Source: Betaproteobacteria bacterium
GTDB lineage: Bacteria; Pseudomonadota; Gammaproteobacteria; Burkholderiales; Burkholderiaceae_E
NCBI GenBank assembly: GCA_009925965.1
Contig: RFPW01000093.1
Span: 1-8,130 of the forward strand
Direction of reading: 5' to 3'
DNA: 8,130 nt
Of this stretch, positions 1 to 6,066 are shown one piece after another (within the stretch, counting starts at the first letter, position 1; every line of letters starts with the position of its first letter). The notes under the pieces were generated by a model. That model was not told where the DNA came from and did no database searches. It saw nothing but the letters and a program-made list of their open reading frames with translations. The position numbers and the translations under genes are program-made.

Positions 1-724
1 AAAAAGACCCTAGACCGCCAATGACGACAACGACAAACGCGGAGGTAATAATCTCTGCCCCCATCGCCGGATGGATCGAAAAAATCGGCGCGAGCATCAC
101 CCCGGCTAACCCCGCTAAGCCCACACCCAGAAAAGCAACCGCAGCCATATAGGGTTGGAGCGAAATCCCAAGTGCGCCAAGCATCTCCGGATTCTGAACC
201 CCAGCGCGAACAACCCGCCCAAAGGGGGTACGTTGCAACAACACCCAAAGCCCAGCCACGCATAGGACCGCAACACTCAAAATGAGAAGGCGATAGCGCG
301 GATAAATAAAGTCGCCAATAAAAACCTGCCCACGCAGCTCGGGCGGAATCGACCAAGACAGCGGGGCTGCGCCGAACACCATCCGCAGAACCTGCTCCGC
401 CACCATCGCCAATCCGAAGGTGAGCAACAACGAAAGCGCTGGATCACTCTTATAGAACCGACGGAAAAGGACGCGCTCAATCACGACGCCTAGAGCACCG
501 ACCACCAGGGGCGAAAGAATCGCCGCACTGGTGAATCCGAGTTGATTGCCGATGGTCAGCGCCAGATAAGCGCCAATAGCGTAAAAGGCTCCGTGCGCCA
601 GGTTCACGATACCGCCGAGCGAGAAAATCAGCGACAAACCCAGCGCGATCAGCAGGTAATAGGCTCCAGCGAGAAGCCCATTCAGCAGATGTTGAAGAAA
701 AAGCACAATCAGGCCATCTTGCAC
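1..724 (-). CDS. livH: LivH-type branched-chain amino acid ABC transporter permease, partial (C-terminus missing)
   Basis: Inner-membrane permease subunit of a branched-chain-amino-acid-type (HAAT) ABC importer, which would form the channel with a LivM-type partner. Translating the minus strand from a GTG at 724 gives 241 residues open to the left edge; family members are about 290-300 residues, so some 50-60 C-terminal residues lie outside. Seen in the sequence: an N-terminus with LLNGLLAGAYYLLIALGLSL, the family signature NLAHG at residues 41-45 (NFAHG in most LivH proteins), repeated hydrophobic segments, and the conserved cytoplasmic stretch with QNPEMLGALGIS followed by the glycine-rich helix GLAGLAGVMLAP. 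The GTG at 724 follows a weak ribosome binding site (GAAGAG, 735-730) and overlaps the upstream substrate-binding gene by 16 bp. A GTG at 706 is possible but has no visible ribosome binding site. The overlap suggests translational coupling. The family call is firm. The substrate is unknown, since this permease family also carries urea, amides and aromatic acids. Confidence 0.93.
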   Translation of the reverse strand, partial: MQDGLIVLFLQHLLNGLLAGAYYLLIALGLSLIFSLGGIVNLAHGAFYAIGAYLALTIGNQLGFTSAAILSPLVVGALGVVIERVLFRRFYKSDPALSLLLTFGLAMVAEQVLRMVFGAAPLSWSIPPELRGQVFIGDFIYPRYRLLILSVAVLCVAGLWVLLQRTPFGRVVRAGVQNPEMLGALGISLQPYMAAVAFLGVGLAGLAGVMLAPIFSIHPAMGAEIITSAFVVVVIGGLGSF

Positions 725-1953
725 TCGTTCTCTTCGCTGGTGGTCGCAATGACCTCCAGGGACTCGTTCGGCCCGGGCACGGGGGCAGATGAGCGGAAGA
801 TGTCGTAGTTGTTCTTGATCTCATTCACGGGCAGGGCCTGCACCGTGTACATCTCGTGCATCATCTGGTGATCGGCCTTGCGGAAATAACCCTCCCGCGT
901 TTTCATGAGGCCGAACTTAGCACCTTTTTCAAAATGTTCGACCAATTTGATGGATTCCGTTGATTTGGTCTCGGCCATGGCTTGTAGCGTCAAACGGATC
1001 GCGTTGTAATCACCCCATGCCTGATTCTCGGGGGGCCGCCCGTAGCGCTTGGTGAATTCGGCAACGAATTTTTTGGTTTCGGCCGTTTCAATCAAGTGAT
1101 GCCAGACGACTGGCCAGGTCCCCAGAAAATTTCCACGACCGGCACCCCAGGCCAACGCTGTGTCAAATCCAAAACCGGCGACGGGAAATGCGAGTCCAAA
1201 TTCCGAGTACTGCTTGAGGAAGTTCGTAATCTGATTACCGGCCAAGTTTGAGATCACGAGATCTGGTTTGGCATTTCGGATCTCAAGCAACAGGGGCGAA
1301 AAATCGGTTGCATCGGTCGGCACCAGCTTGTCCGCTGAAAAATCGCCGCCGTTGGCGGACATGAACCGCTTGGAAACCCGCAGCAGGTCGTGGCCGAAGG
1401 CGTAATCGGCCGTTAAAGAAAACCACTTTTTTCCCTTCACCAGCCCCTGTGCCATGAGTGAGCGGCCGCAGGTTTTTACGTACATCGAATTTTGGCTTTC
1501 GATGTGGAACATGTACTTCTTGCAGCCCTTGCCGCGCAGCTCATCCGAATTCGCACCAGTGTTGATAAACAGCGTCCGCGCACGTTCGGTCACTTGGCTC
1601 AGCGACAAGGCGGATGCGGATGAAATCTCACCAATGATGCAAGCCACCTTATCGCGCTCGATCATTCGCTCGGCCTTAGTCGAGGCGGTCTGAGGGTTAA
1701 CCGAGTCTTCTTTTAAGAGCTCAATCTTCCGTCCAAGGACGCCGCCCGCCGCGTTCGCTTCGGCCACCGCCATATCCGCAGCCTGGACCGCATACTCTCC
1801 CAGCGGCCCTAAAAAACCAGTGCGGGGCGTTAAATGACCGATGCGGATGACATCGGATTGCCCGCGACTAATCGCTGGAAATCCAAGGGAGGCTGCAACG
1901 ACGGACGCTCCGGCCAACGCGGTGCGTCGTCCCTGATTGACGGATGAGCTCAT
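709..1953 (-). CDS. Periplasmic substrate-binding protein of a branched-chain-amino-acid-type ABC transporter (Peripla_BP_6 family)
   Basis: A 414-residue exported solute-binding protein that would deliver ligand to the LivH-type permease encoded just downstream. The first 32 or so residues form a signal peptide: twin arginines at 9-10 (GRRTAL), a hydrophobic run to about residue 28, then ISRGQ before the mature domain. It resembles a Tat signal but lacks the usual Phe after the RR. The mature part starts with IRIGHLTPRTGFLGPLGEYA (37-56), typical of type I periplasmic binding folds. AEANAAGGVLGRKIELL (64-80) and the NPQTASTKAERMIERDKVACIIGE region (86-109) are also family hallmarks. Four cysteines (105, 144, 162, 411) remain in the mature chain; 144 and 162 are close enough to form a disulfide. 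The ATG at 1953 has GGAGA 9 nt upstream (1967-1963). Length is slightly above the usual 370-400. The ligand cannot be read from the sequence. Family members bind branched-chain amino acids, amides, urea or aromatic compounds, so a livJ or livK name is not justified. Confidence 0.92.
   Translation of the reverse strand: MSSSVNQGRRTALAGASVVAASLGFPAISRGQSDVIRIGHLTPRTGFLGPLGEYAVQAADMAVAEANAAGGVLGRKIELLKEDSVNPQTASTKAERMIERDKVACIIGEISSASALSLSQVTERARTLFINTGANSDELRGKGCKKYMFHIESQNSMYVKTCGRSLMAQGLVKGKKWFSLTADYAFGHDLLRVSKRFMSANGGDFSADKLVPTDATDFSPLLLEIRNAKPDLVISNLAGNQITNFLKQYSEFGLAFPVAGFGFDTALAWGAGRGNFLGTWPVVWHHLIETAETKKFVAEFTKRYGRPPENQAWGDYNAIRLTLQAMAETKSTESIKLVEHFEKGAKFGLMKTREGYFRKADHQMMHEMYTVQALPVNEIKNNYDIFRSSAPVPGPNESLEVIATTSEENECKMA
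730..735 (-). promoter_or_regulatory. Weak ribosome binding site for the livH-type permease
   Basis: GAAGAG on the minus strand lies 5 nt before the GTG at 724, inside the 3' end of the substrate-binding gene. It is only a partial match to the Shine-Dalgarno consensus, but it is the best one near the permease start and supports GTG 724 over GTG 706. Confidence 0.4.
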
Positions 1954-1978
1954 AACTGATTATCTCCAGCTTCGTTTT

Positions 1979-2017
1979 GGAATTGATAAAACCGTATCAG
2001 ATCGTGAAGTCAATTCC
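1979..2017. repeat. 8-bp perfect inverted repeat in the divergent intergenic region, candidate operator
   Basis: GGAATTGA at 1979-1986 is the exact reverse complement of TCAATTCC at 2010-2017, with a 23-nt spacer. The arm centres are 31 bp apart, close to three helical turns. A smaller inverted repeat, TGATA (1984-1988) and TATCA (1995-1999), overlaps the left arm. The outer arms overlap the candidate -35 and flank the candidate -10 of the minus-strand genes, so a dimeric regulator bound here could affect both divergent genes. The repeat is seen directly; the operator role is an inference, and no regulator gene is present in the window. Confidence 0.4.
1985..2013 (-). promoter_or_regulatory. 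Candidate sigma-70-like promoter for the substrate-binding/permease genes
   Basis: On the minus strand TTGACT (2013-2008) matches the -35 consensus at 5 of 6 positions. It is followed after 17 nt by TTTATC (1990-1985), a poor -10 with 3 of 6 matches. Transcription would start near 1978, leaving a leader of about 25 nt that contains the GGAGA ribosome binding site. Placement is sensible, but the weak -10 makes this tentative. Confidence 0.3.
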
Positions 2018-2048
2018 GAACCCAGTCAACCAAGGTAAACCCCATCTC

Positions 2049-2053
2049 AGGAG
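2049..2053 (+). promoter_or_regulatory. Ribosome binding site of the SDR gene
   Basis: AGGAG lies 5 nt before the ATG at 2059 and fixes that start. No convincing plus-strand -35/-10 pair was found between 1954 and 2048. Confidence 0.7.
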
Positions 2054-2058
2054 CAATT

Positions 2059-2835
2059 ATGGATCTCGGCATTAAGGGATTAAGGGTCATGATTTCTGCG
2101 GGTGCACAAGGCATCGGCCTCGCCGTCGCCCGGGCATTTGTCAACGAAGGCGCACTCGTTTCGGTCTGTGACGTCAATGGAGCGGCCGTCGACGCACTCG
2201 GAAAATCCGACCCAGCCATCCACGCCTTGGTCTGCGATGTGGCCGACCGGGACCAGGTAAAGCAGTGGTTCGATCTGGCCTTGATACACCTCGGTGGGCT
2301 TGACTGCCTGGTCAATAACGCGGGAATTGCTGGGCCCACGGGTAAGGTCGACGAAATCGATCCAGAAGAATGGGATCGCTGTCTCGCCGTGGATCTGACC
2401 GGGCAATTCAATTGCACCCGACTGGCCGTCGGTGCTTTGCGGCACTCCAGCAACGCCAGCATCCTGAACGTTTCCTCGCTTGCAGGGCGCCTCGGATTCG
2501 CGTTGCGCACGCCCTATGCTGCGGCCAAGTGGGGTGTGATTGGCTTCATGAAATCGCTTGCGATCGAGTTGGGCGGCGATGGGATCCGAGTTAATGGACT
2601 CCTGCCGGGGGTCGTTTCCGGCGAGCGACAGCACCGTGTGCTCAGTGCAAAAGCTCAGGCCAAAGGCATCTCGTTCGCTGAAATGGAAAATCTCGCCTTT
2701 GCTGCGACTTCCATCAAGGAATACGTCAGCCCCGAGCAACTCGCGGACTATGCGGTTTTTCTTGCCAGCCCACGAGCCTCGACAATCTCAGGGCAGGCAC
2801 TGTCGGTTTGCGGCGACACCAACATGCTGAGTTGA
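2059..2835 (+). CDS. Short-chain dehydrogenase/reductase (SDR family), substrate unknown
   Basis: A 258-residue cytoplasmic NAD(P)-dependent oxidoreductase of the classical SDR family, standard in length. The Rossmann cofactor motif is SAGAQGIG at 13-20; the usual TG pair is replaced by Ser-Ala. Asp38 at the end of the second strand (VCDVN) favours NAD(H) over NADP(H) by the family rule, and Asp60 (CDVAD) fits the adenine-contacting position. NNAG is at 86-89. The active-site residues are Ser140 (NVSS, 137-140), Tyr153 and Lys157 (YAAAK), followed by RVNGLLPGVV (177-186). At the position of the fourth catalytic residue, normally Asn in VNLTG, the protein has Asp112 (VDLTG). The C-terminus ISGQALSVCGDTNMLS is typical of the family. 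It is transcribed away from the ABC transporter genes and converges on lpdA with a 28-bp gap. FabG-like proteins share these motifs, but nothing shows a role in fatty acid synthesis. A catabolic step on a compound imported by the neighbouring transporter is possible but only inferred. Confidence 0.93.
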   Translation: MDLGIKGLRVMISAGAQGIGLAVARAFVNEGALVSVCDVNGAAVDALGKSDPAIHALVCDVADRDQVKQWFDLALIHLGGLDCLVNNAGIAGPTGKVDEIDPEEWDRCLAVDLTGQFNCTRLAVGALRHSSNASILNVSSLAGRLGFALRTPYAAAKWGVIGFMKSLAIELGGDGIRVNGLLPGVVSGERQHRVLSAKAQAKGISFAEMENLAFAATSIKEYVSPEQLADYAVFLASPRASTISGQALSVCGDTNMLS

Positions 2836-2863
2836 GCGTCGATCAGACCGACAAGACCCAGTT

Positions 2864-4627
2864 TCAGGTCGATTTTCGGGCAGGCGGCAGGTCGGTACAG
2901 GCGCCCTCAAACACCTCGGCAGCCATGCCGATCGATTCGCCTAAGGTTGGATGTGGATGAATGGTCCGGCCGATATCAACGGCATCGGCACCCATCTCAA
3001 TCGCCAGAGCGACCTCGCCAATCAGATCGCCGGCATGGGTCCCGACGATCCCACCACCGATGATGCGGTGCGTGTTCTCATCAAACAGAAGCTTCGTAAA
3101 CCCTTCGTCCCGACCGTTCGCAATCGCGCGGCCACTGGCGGCCCATGGAAAGACGCCCTTGCGCACTGCCAACCCTTCCTTTTTAGCTTCTTCTTCGGTA
3201 ATGCCCACCCATGCAATTTCCGGATCGGTATAGGCCACCGACGGGATCACCCGGGCATCAAAGAAACGCTTCTGACCGGCAGCCACCTCAGCCGCCACAT
3301 GCCCCTCATGAACCGCCTTATGAGCCAGCATCGGTTGTCCAACGAGATCCCCAATCGCGAATATATGACCGACATTGGTCCTCATCTGCCTGTCAACGGC
3401 AATGAAACCCTTGGAATCCACCGAAACCCCCGCATGGTGCGCACCGATCCGGTCGCCATTGGGACGCCGACCCACTGCGACCAGGACCAGGTCATAGACC
3501 TGTTCGTCGGCCTTCGCACTCGATCCCTGATCCCCAACTGACTCAAAACAAACGTGGATACCGTCGGCTTCGGCACGAGCCGAAACCGTCTTGGTATTCA
3601 ACATGATCCGATCGAAGCGATGCGCGTTCTTCTTTTCCCAGACCTTCACGAGATCTCGATCAGCACCCGGCATCAGCCGGTCCAGCATTTCAACCACATC
3701 AAGGCGTGTACCGATCGACGAATAGACGGTACCCATCTCGAGGCCGATAATTCCACCCCCCACAATCAACATACGCTTTGGAATTGAGGAGAGCTTGAGC
3801 GCACCCGTCGAATCCACAACACGGGGATCCTCTGGCATGAACGGCAAACTGACCGCCTGAGAACCCGCCGCAATAATCGCCTGCCGAAAACGGATAATCG
3901 TTTTTGACCCTTGGCCAGACGCATGGACCGCGTCAGCCTCGACCGCAACATGATGCGAATCGATGAATTCGCCACGGCCCTGAACGATCTTGACCTTGCG
4001 GGCACGGGCCATTCCGGCGAGTCCACCAGTCAGTTTCCCAACCACCTGATCTTTCCAGCCCCGCAAACGATCGAGATCTACCTGCATGGGTCCAAACCCG
4101 ATGCCATGATCCGCAAGCGCTCGTGCCTCGTCCGCCACCGCGGCCACATGAAGCAGCGCCTTCGACGGGATGCAGCCCACATTCAGGCAGACGCCACCCA
4201 GGGTCGGATACCGCTCGACCAAAATCACACTCAGCCCAAGGTCCGCCGCGCGGAAGGCTGCCGAATAGCCCCCAGGGCCTGCGCCCAACACCATCAGATC
4301 GCACTCATGGTCAGCCGCGACCGATGCATCCGCAATGATGGCTGAGGGTGCTGTGGGTGCTGAGGGTGCCGCTGCGACGGTCGAGGATTGGGCCGCGAGA
4401 AGAACGACCACCGAGCCCTCTGACACCTTGTCGCCGATCTTGACTTTGATCTCCGAGATCGTTCCCGCCAGTGAACTCGGAATCTCCATCGACGCCTTGT
4501 CGCTCTCGACGGTAATCAGGCTTTGATCAACCGACACGGAATCACCGACCTTCACGAGCACCTCGATCACCTCGACCGCATCGAAATCGCCGATGTTCGG
4601 AACCCGGACTTCCAAGGTGTTCGACAT
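2864..4627 (-). CDS. lpdA: Dihydrolipoyl dehydrogenase (E3) with N-terminal lipoyl domain
   Basis: FAD flavoprotein that reoxidises dihydrolipoyl groups of the pyruvate dehydrogenase complex and passes electrons to NAD+. Length 587 residues; ordinary E3 proteins are about 470, and the excess is a lipoyl domain plus linker. Order: lipoyl domain (about 1-78, lipoylated Lys44 in ESDKAS); short Ala/Pro/Ser linker (about 79-107); FAD-binding GAGPGG (115-120); redox-active disulfide Cys147/Cys152 in GGVCLNVGCIPSK; NAD-binding GGGIIG (290-295); second FAD motif with AIGD; C-terminal dimer domain with the catalytic His559 and Glu564 in HPTLGE. All catalytic residues are present. The ATG at 4627 is preferred over an in-frame TTG at 4630 because it puts the lipoyl lysine at 44, exactly as in aceF, and GGAG (4640-4637) lies 9 nt upstream. 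It is the third operon gene, 42 bp after aceF. No clear terminator follows before the converging SDR gene. This E3 may also serve 2-oxoglutarate dehydrogenase or glycine cleavage, but its position argues for pyruvate dehydrogenase. Confidence 0.97.
   Translation of the reverse strand: MSNTLEVRVPNIGDFDAVEVIEVLVKVGDSVSVDQSLITVESDKASMEIPSSLAGTISEIKVKIGDKVSEGSVVVLLAAQSSTVAAAPSAPTAPSAIIADASVAADHECDLMVLGAGPGGYSAAFRAADLGLSVILVERYPTLGGVCLNVGCIPSKALLHVAAVADEARALADHGIGFGPMQVDLDRLRGWKDQVVGKLTGGLAGMARARKVKIVQGRGEFIDSHHVAVEADAVHASGQGSKTIIRFRQAIIAAGSQAVSLPFMPEDPRVVDSTGALKLSSIPKRMLIVGGGIIGLEMGTVYSSIGTRLDVVEMLDRLMPGADRDLVKVWEKKNAHRFDRIMLNTKTVSARAEADGIHVCFESVGDQGSSAKADEQVYDLVLVAVGRRPNGDRIGAHHAGVSVDSKGFIAVDRQMRTNVGHIFAIGDLVGQPMLAHKAVHEGHVAAEVAAGQKRFFDARVIPSVAYTDPEIAWVGITEEEAKKEGLAVRKGVFPWAASGRAIANGRDEGFTKLLFDENTHRIIGGGIVGTHAGDLIGEVALAIEMGADAVDIGRTIHPHPTLGESIGMAAEVFEGACTDLPPARKST
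4481..4600 (-). repeat. Lipoyl-domain DNA repeat, copy in lpdA
   Basis: This stretch encodes most of the first half of the lpdA lipoyl domain. It aligns without gaps to 5900-6019 in aceF at a constant offset of 1419 bp. Counted by hand, 95 of 120 positions are identical, including exact runs of 17 bp (4562-4578) and 16 bp (4581-4596). It is a direct, in-frame repeat of homologous coding sequence, not a mobile element. Confidence 0.85.
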
Positions 4628-4669
4628 CAAATTCTGCTCCGCTTAAGAATGAAATGGTCCAGCGTCGGG

Positions 4670-6046
4670 TTACAGCAAAGTACGGCGAAAGTCCGCCAGT
4701 AACTGCCCCAAATAGGCATTGAATCGAGCCGCTGCGGCGCCATCAATGACCCGGTGATCCCACGACAAGGAGAGTGGCAGAATCAGGCGCGGCGCGAACT
4801 GTTTGCCATCCCAGACCGGGCGCATCTGCGACTTGCAGACTCCAAGAATCGCGACTTCAGGCGCGTTAATAATGGGCGTGAAGTAGGTTCCGCCGATGCC
4901 ACCCAGCGAAGAGATTGAGAAGCAACCGCCCTGCATTTCGGCTGGTGACAATTTGCCATCACGGGCCTTGGCTGCTAAAGCCGACGTCTCCTGTGCAATC
5001 TCGAGCACACCCTTACGGTCTGCATCCCGGACCACCGGAACCACCAGGCCATTTGGGGTGTCTGCCGCAAACCCAATGTGAAAATACCGTTTGAGGATCA
5101 ACTGATCGCCGTCGAGCGACGCATTGAATTCGGGGAACTTCTTCAGCGCAGCAACGCAGGCGTGGATCAGAAAAGCCAACATCGTGATCTTGATTCCGCG
5201 CTTCTCATTTTCCTTATTGAGAATGTTCCGAAAATTCTCAAGATCCGTAATGTCTGCATCGTCATGATTAGTGACATGAGGAATCGCGACCCAGTTACGG
5301 TGCAAGTTCGCGCCCGACAGCTTCTTGATGCGCGAGAGCGGCTTGGCTTCAATCTCACCAAACTTTGCAAAGTCGATCTTTGGCCATGCCGCCAGTTCTC
5401 GTCCCCCCAATGCCGAGAACGGGATCGCACCAGCGCCACTTGCTCCCTCTACAGCGGCACCGCCATTGCCGCCTGCAACGGACACACCGAGCGACCGAGC
5501 GACGGCTTGTTTGACATAGGCCCGCACATCATCAGGCGTAATCCTTGACTTAGGACCACTCCCGGTGACCCGATGCAGGTCGACGCCAAGCTCACGAGCC
5601 AGCATGCGCACGGACGGGGACGCATGCGGTTGATTGACTACACCAGCAGCCGCAGGCGCGTGGGTCTCCGCGACGATCGTTGGGGTCGTGGCGGCGGCTG
5701 GCGCTGGTGCTGGCGCCAGCAGAGCCGCAGGGGCTGACACTGGCGCTTCGACCGCAGCAACAGGAGCGGCTGCAGGTCCCGAAGGAACTACCGCGGCAAC
5801 TGCCTCCGAAGTCTCAAGCTCGAGGACGACGCTGCCCTCCCTCACCTTGTCTCCGACCTTGACCAGCAAGGTTCGAACGATACCGGCGGCTGACGCCGGG
5901 ATCTCCATCGAAGCCTTGTCGCTCTCGACCGTGATCAGACTCTGTTCGACCCGAATTGAATCGCCAGGCTTGACCAACAACTCGATCACCTCGACCGTGT
6001 CGAAATCGCCGATGTCGGGTATCTTCAGTTCAATAACCGCACTCAT
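4670..6046 (-). CDS. aceF: Dihydrolipoyllysine-residue acetyltransferase (E2 of pyruvate dehydrogenase)
   Basis: Core enzyme of the pyruvate dehydrogenase complex. Its lipoyl arm takes the acetyl group from E1, and the catalytic domain transfers it to CoA. Length 458 residues with a single lipoyl domain (E. coli E2 has three). Order: lipoyl domain (about 1-80, Lys44 in ESDKAS); Ala/Pro-rich swinging linker (about 81-141); peripheral subunit-binding domain (about 142-178, SPSVRMLAREL to TPDDVRAYV), which holds E1 or E3; a second Gly/Ala-rich linker; catalytic domain from about 226 to the end with the active-site signature HRVIDG (His431, Asp435, Gly436). The start is debatable. The ATG at 6046 has AAGGA (6064-6060) and GGGGGA (6058-6053) upstream and yields the canonical MSAVIELKIPDIGDFD, so it is chosen. 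An in-frame ATG at 6070 overlaps the aceE stop as ATGA and would add eight residues, but has no good ribosome binding site. Gaps of 20 bp to aceE and 42 bp to lpdA indicate one operon. Confidence 0.97.
   Translation of the reverse strand: MSAVIELKIPDIGDFDTVEVIELLVKPGDSIRVEQSLITVESDKASMEIPASAAGIVRTLLVKVGDKVREGSVVLELETSEAVAAVVPSGPAAAPVAAVEAPVSAPAALLAPAPAPAAATTPTIVAETHAPAAAGVVNQPHASPSVRMLARELGVDLHRVTGSGPKSRITPDDVRAYVKQAVARSLGVSVAGGNGGAAVEGASGAGAIPFSALGGRELAAWPKIDFAKFGEIEAKPLSRIKKLSGANLHRNWVAIPHVTNHDDADITDLENFRNILNKENEKRGIKITMLAFLIHACVAALKKFPEFNASLDGDQLILKRYFHIGFAADTPNGLVVPVVRDADRKGVLEIAQETSALAAKARDGKLSPAEMQGGCFSISSLGGIGGTYFTPIINAPEVAILGVCKSQMRPVWDGKQFAPRLILPLSLSWDHRVIDGAAAARFNAYLGQLLADFRRTLL
5900..6019 (-). 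repeat. Lipoyl-domain DNA repeat, copy in aceF
   Basis: Partner of 4481-4600. Exact shared runs here are 5981-5997 and 6000-6015. The proteins are also near-identical around the lipoyl lysine: both read QSLITVESDKASMEIP at residues 35-50. Confidence 0.85.
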
Positions 6047-6052
6047 GGATTT

Positions 6053-6064
6053 TCCCCCGTCCTT
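6053..6064 (-). promoter_or_regulatory. Ribosome binding site deciding the aceF start
   Basis: AAGGA (6064-6060) and GGGGGA (6058-6053) on the minus strand lie just before the ATG at 6046; the nearer one is spaced about 6 nt. Both sit downstream of the alternative ATG at 6070 and so cannot serve it, which favours 6046. Confidence 0.55.
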
Positions 6065-6066
6065 GT

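Noticed and set aside
277..824. Minus-strand open frames at 277-480 and 477-824
   Set aside because: They are out of frame with the LivH-type permease, whose frame is open from 724 to the left edge and carries clear family motifs; their products are Arg/Ser/Trp-rich with no recognisable domain.
2080..2739. 219-residue minus-strand open frame opposite the SDR gene
   Set aside because: It lies wholly inside the SDR gene, which has a ribosome binding site and all family motifs. The antisense product shows no domain and is explained by codon bias.
2951..3541. 196-residue plus-strand open frame opposite lpdA
   Set aside because: Antisense shadow of the E3 C-terminal half; no ribosome binding site or domain recognised. 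The other plus-strand frames at 3554-3787 and 3911-4345 are the same kind of shadow.
4628..4630. TTG at 4630 as the lpdA start
   Set aside because: The ATG directly after it is a better codon, has adequate ribosome-binding-site spacing, and places the lipoyl lysine at 44 as in AceF.
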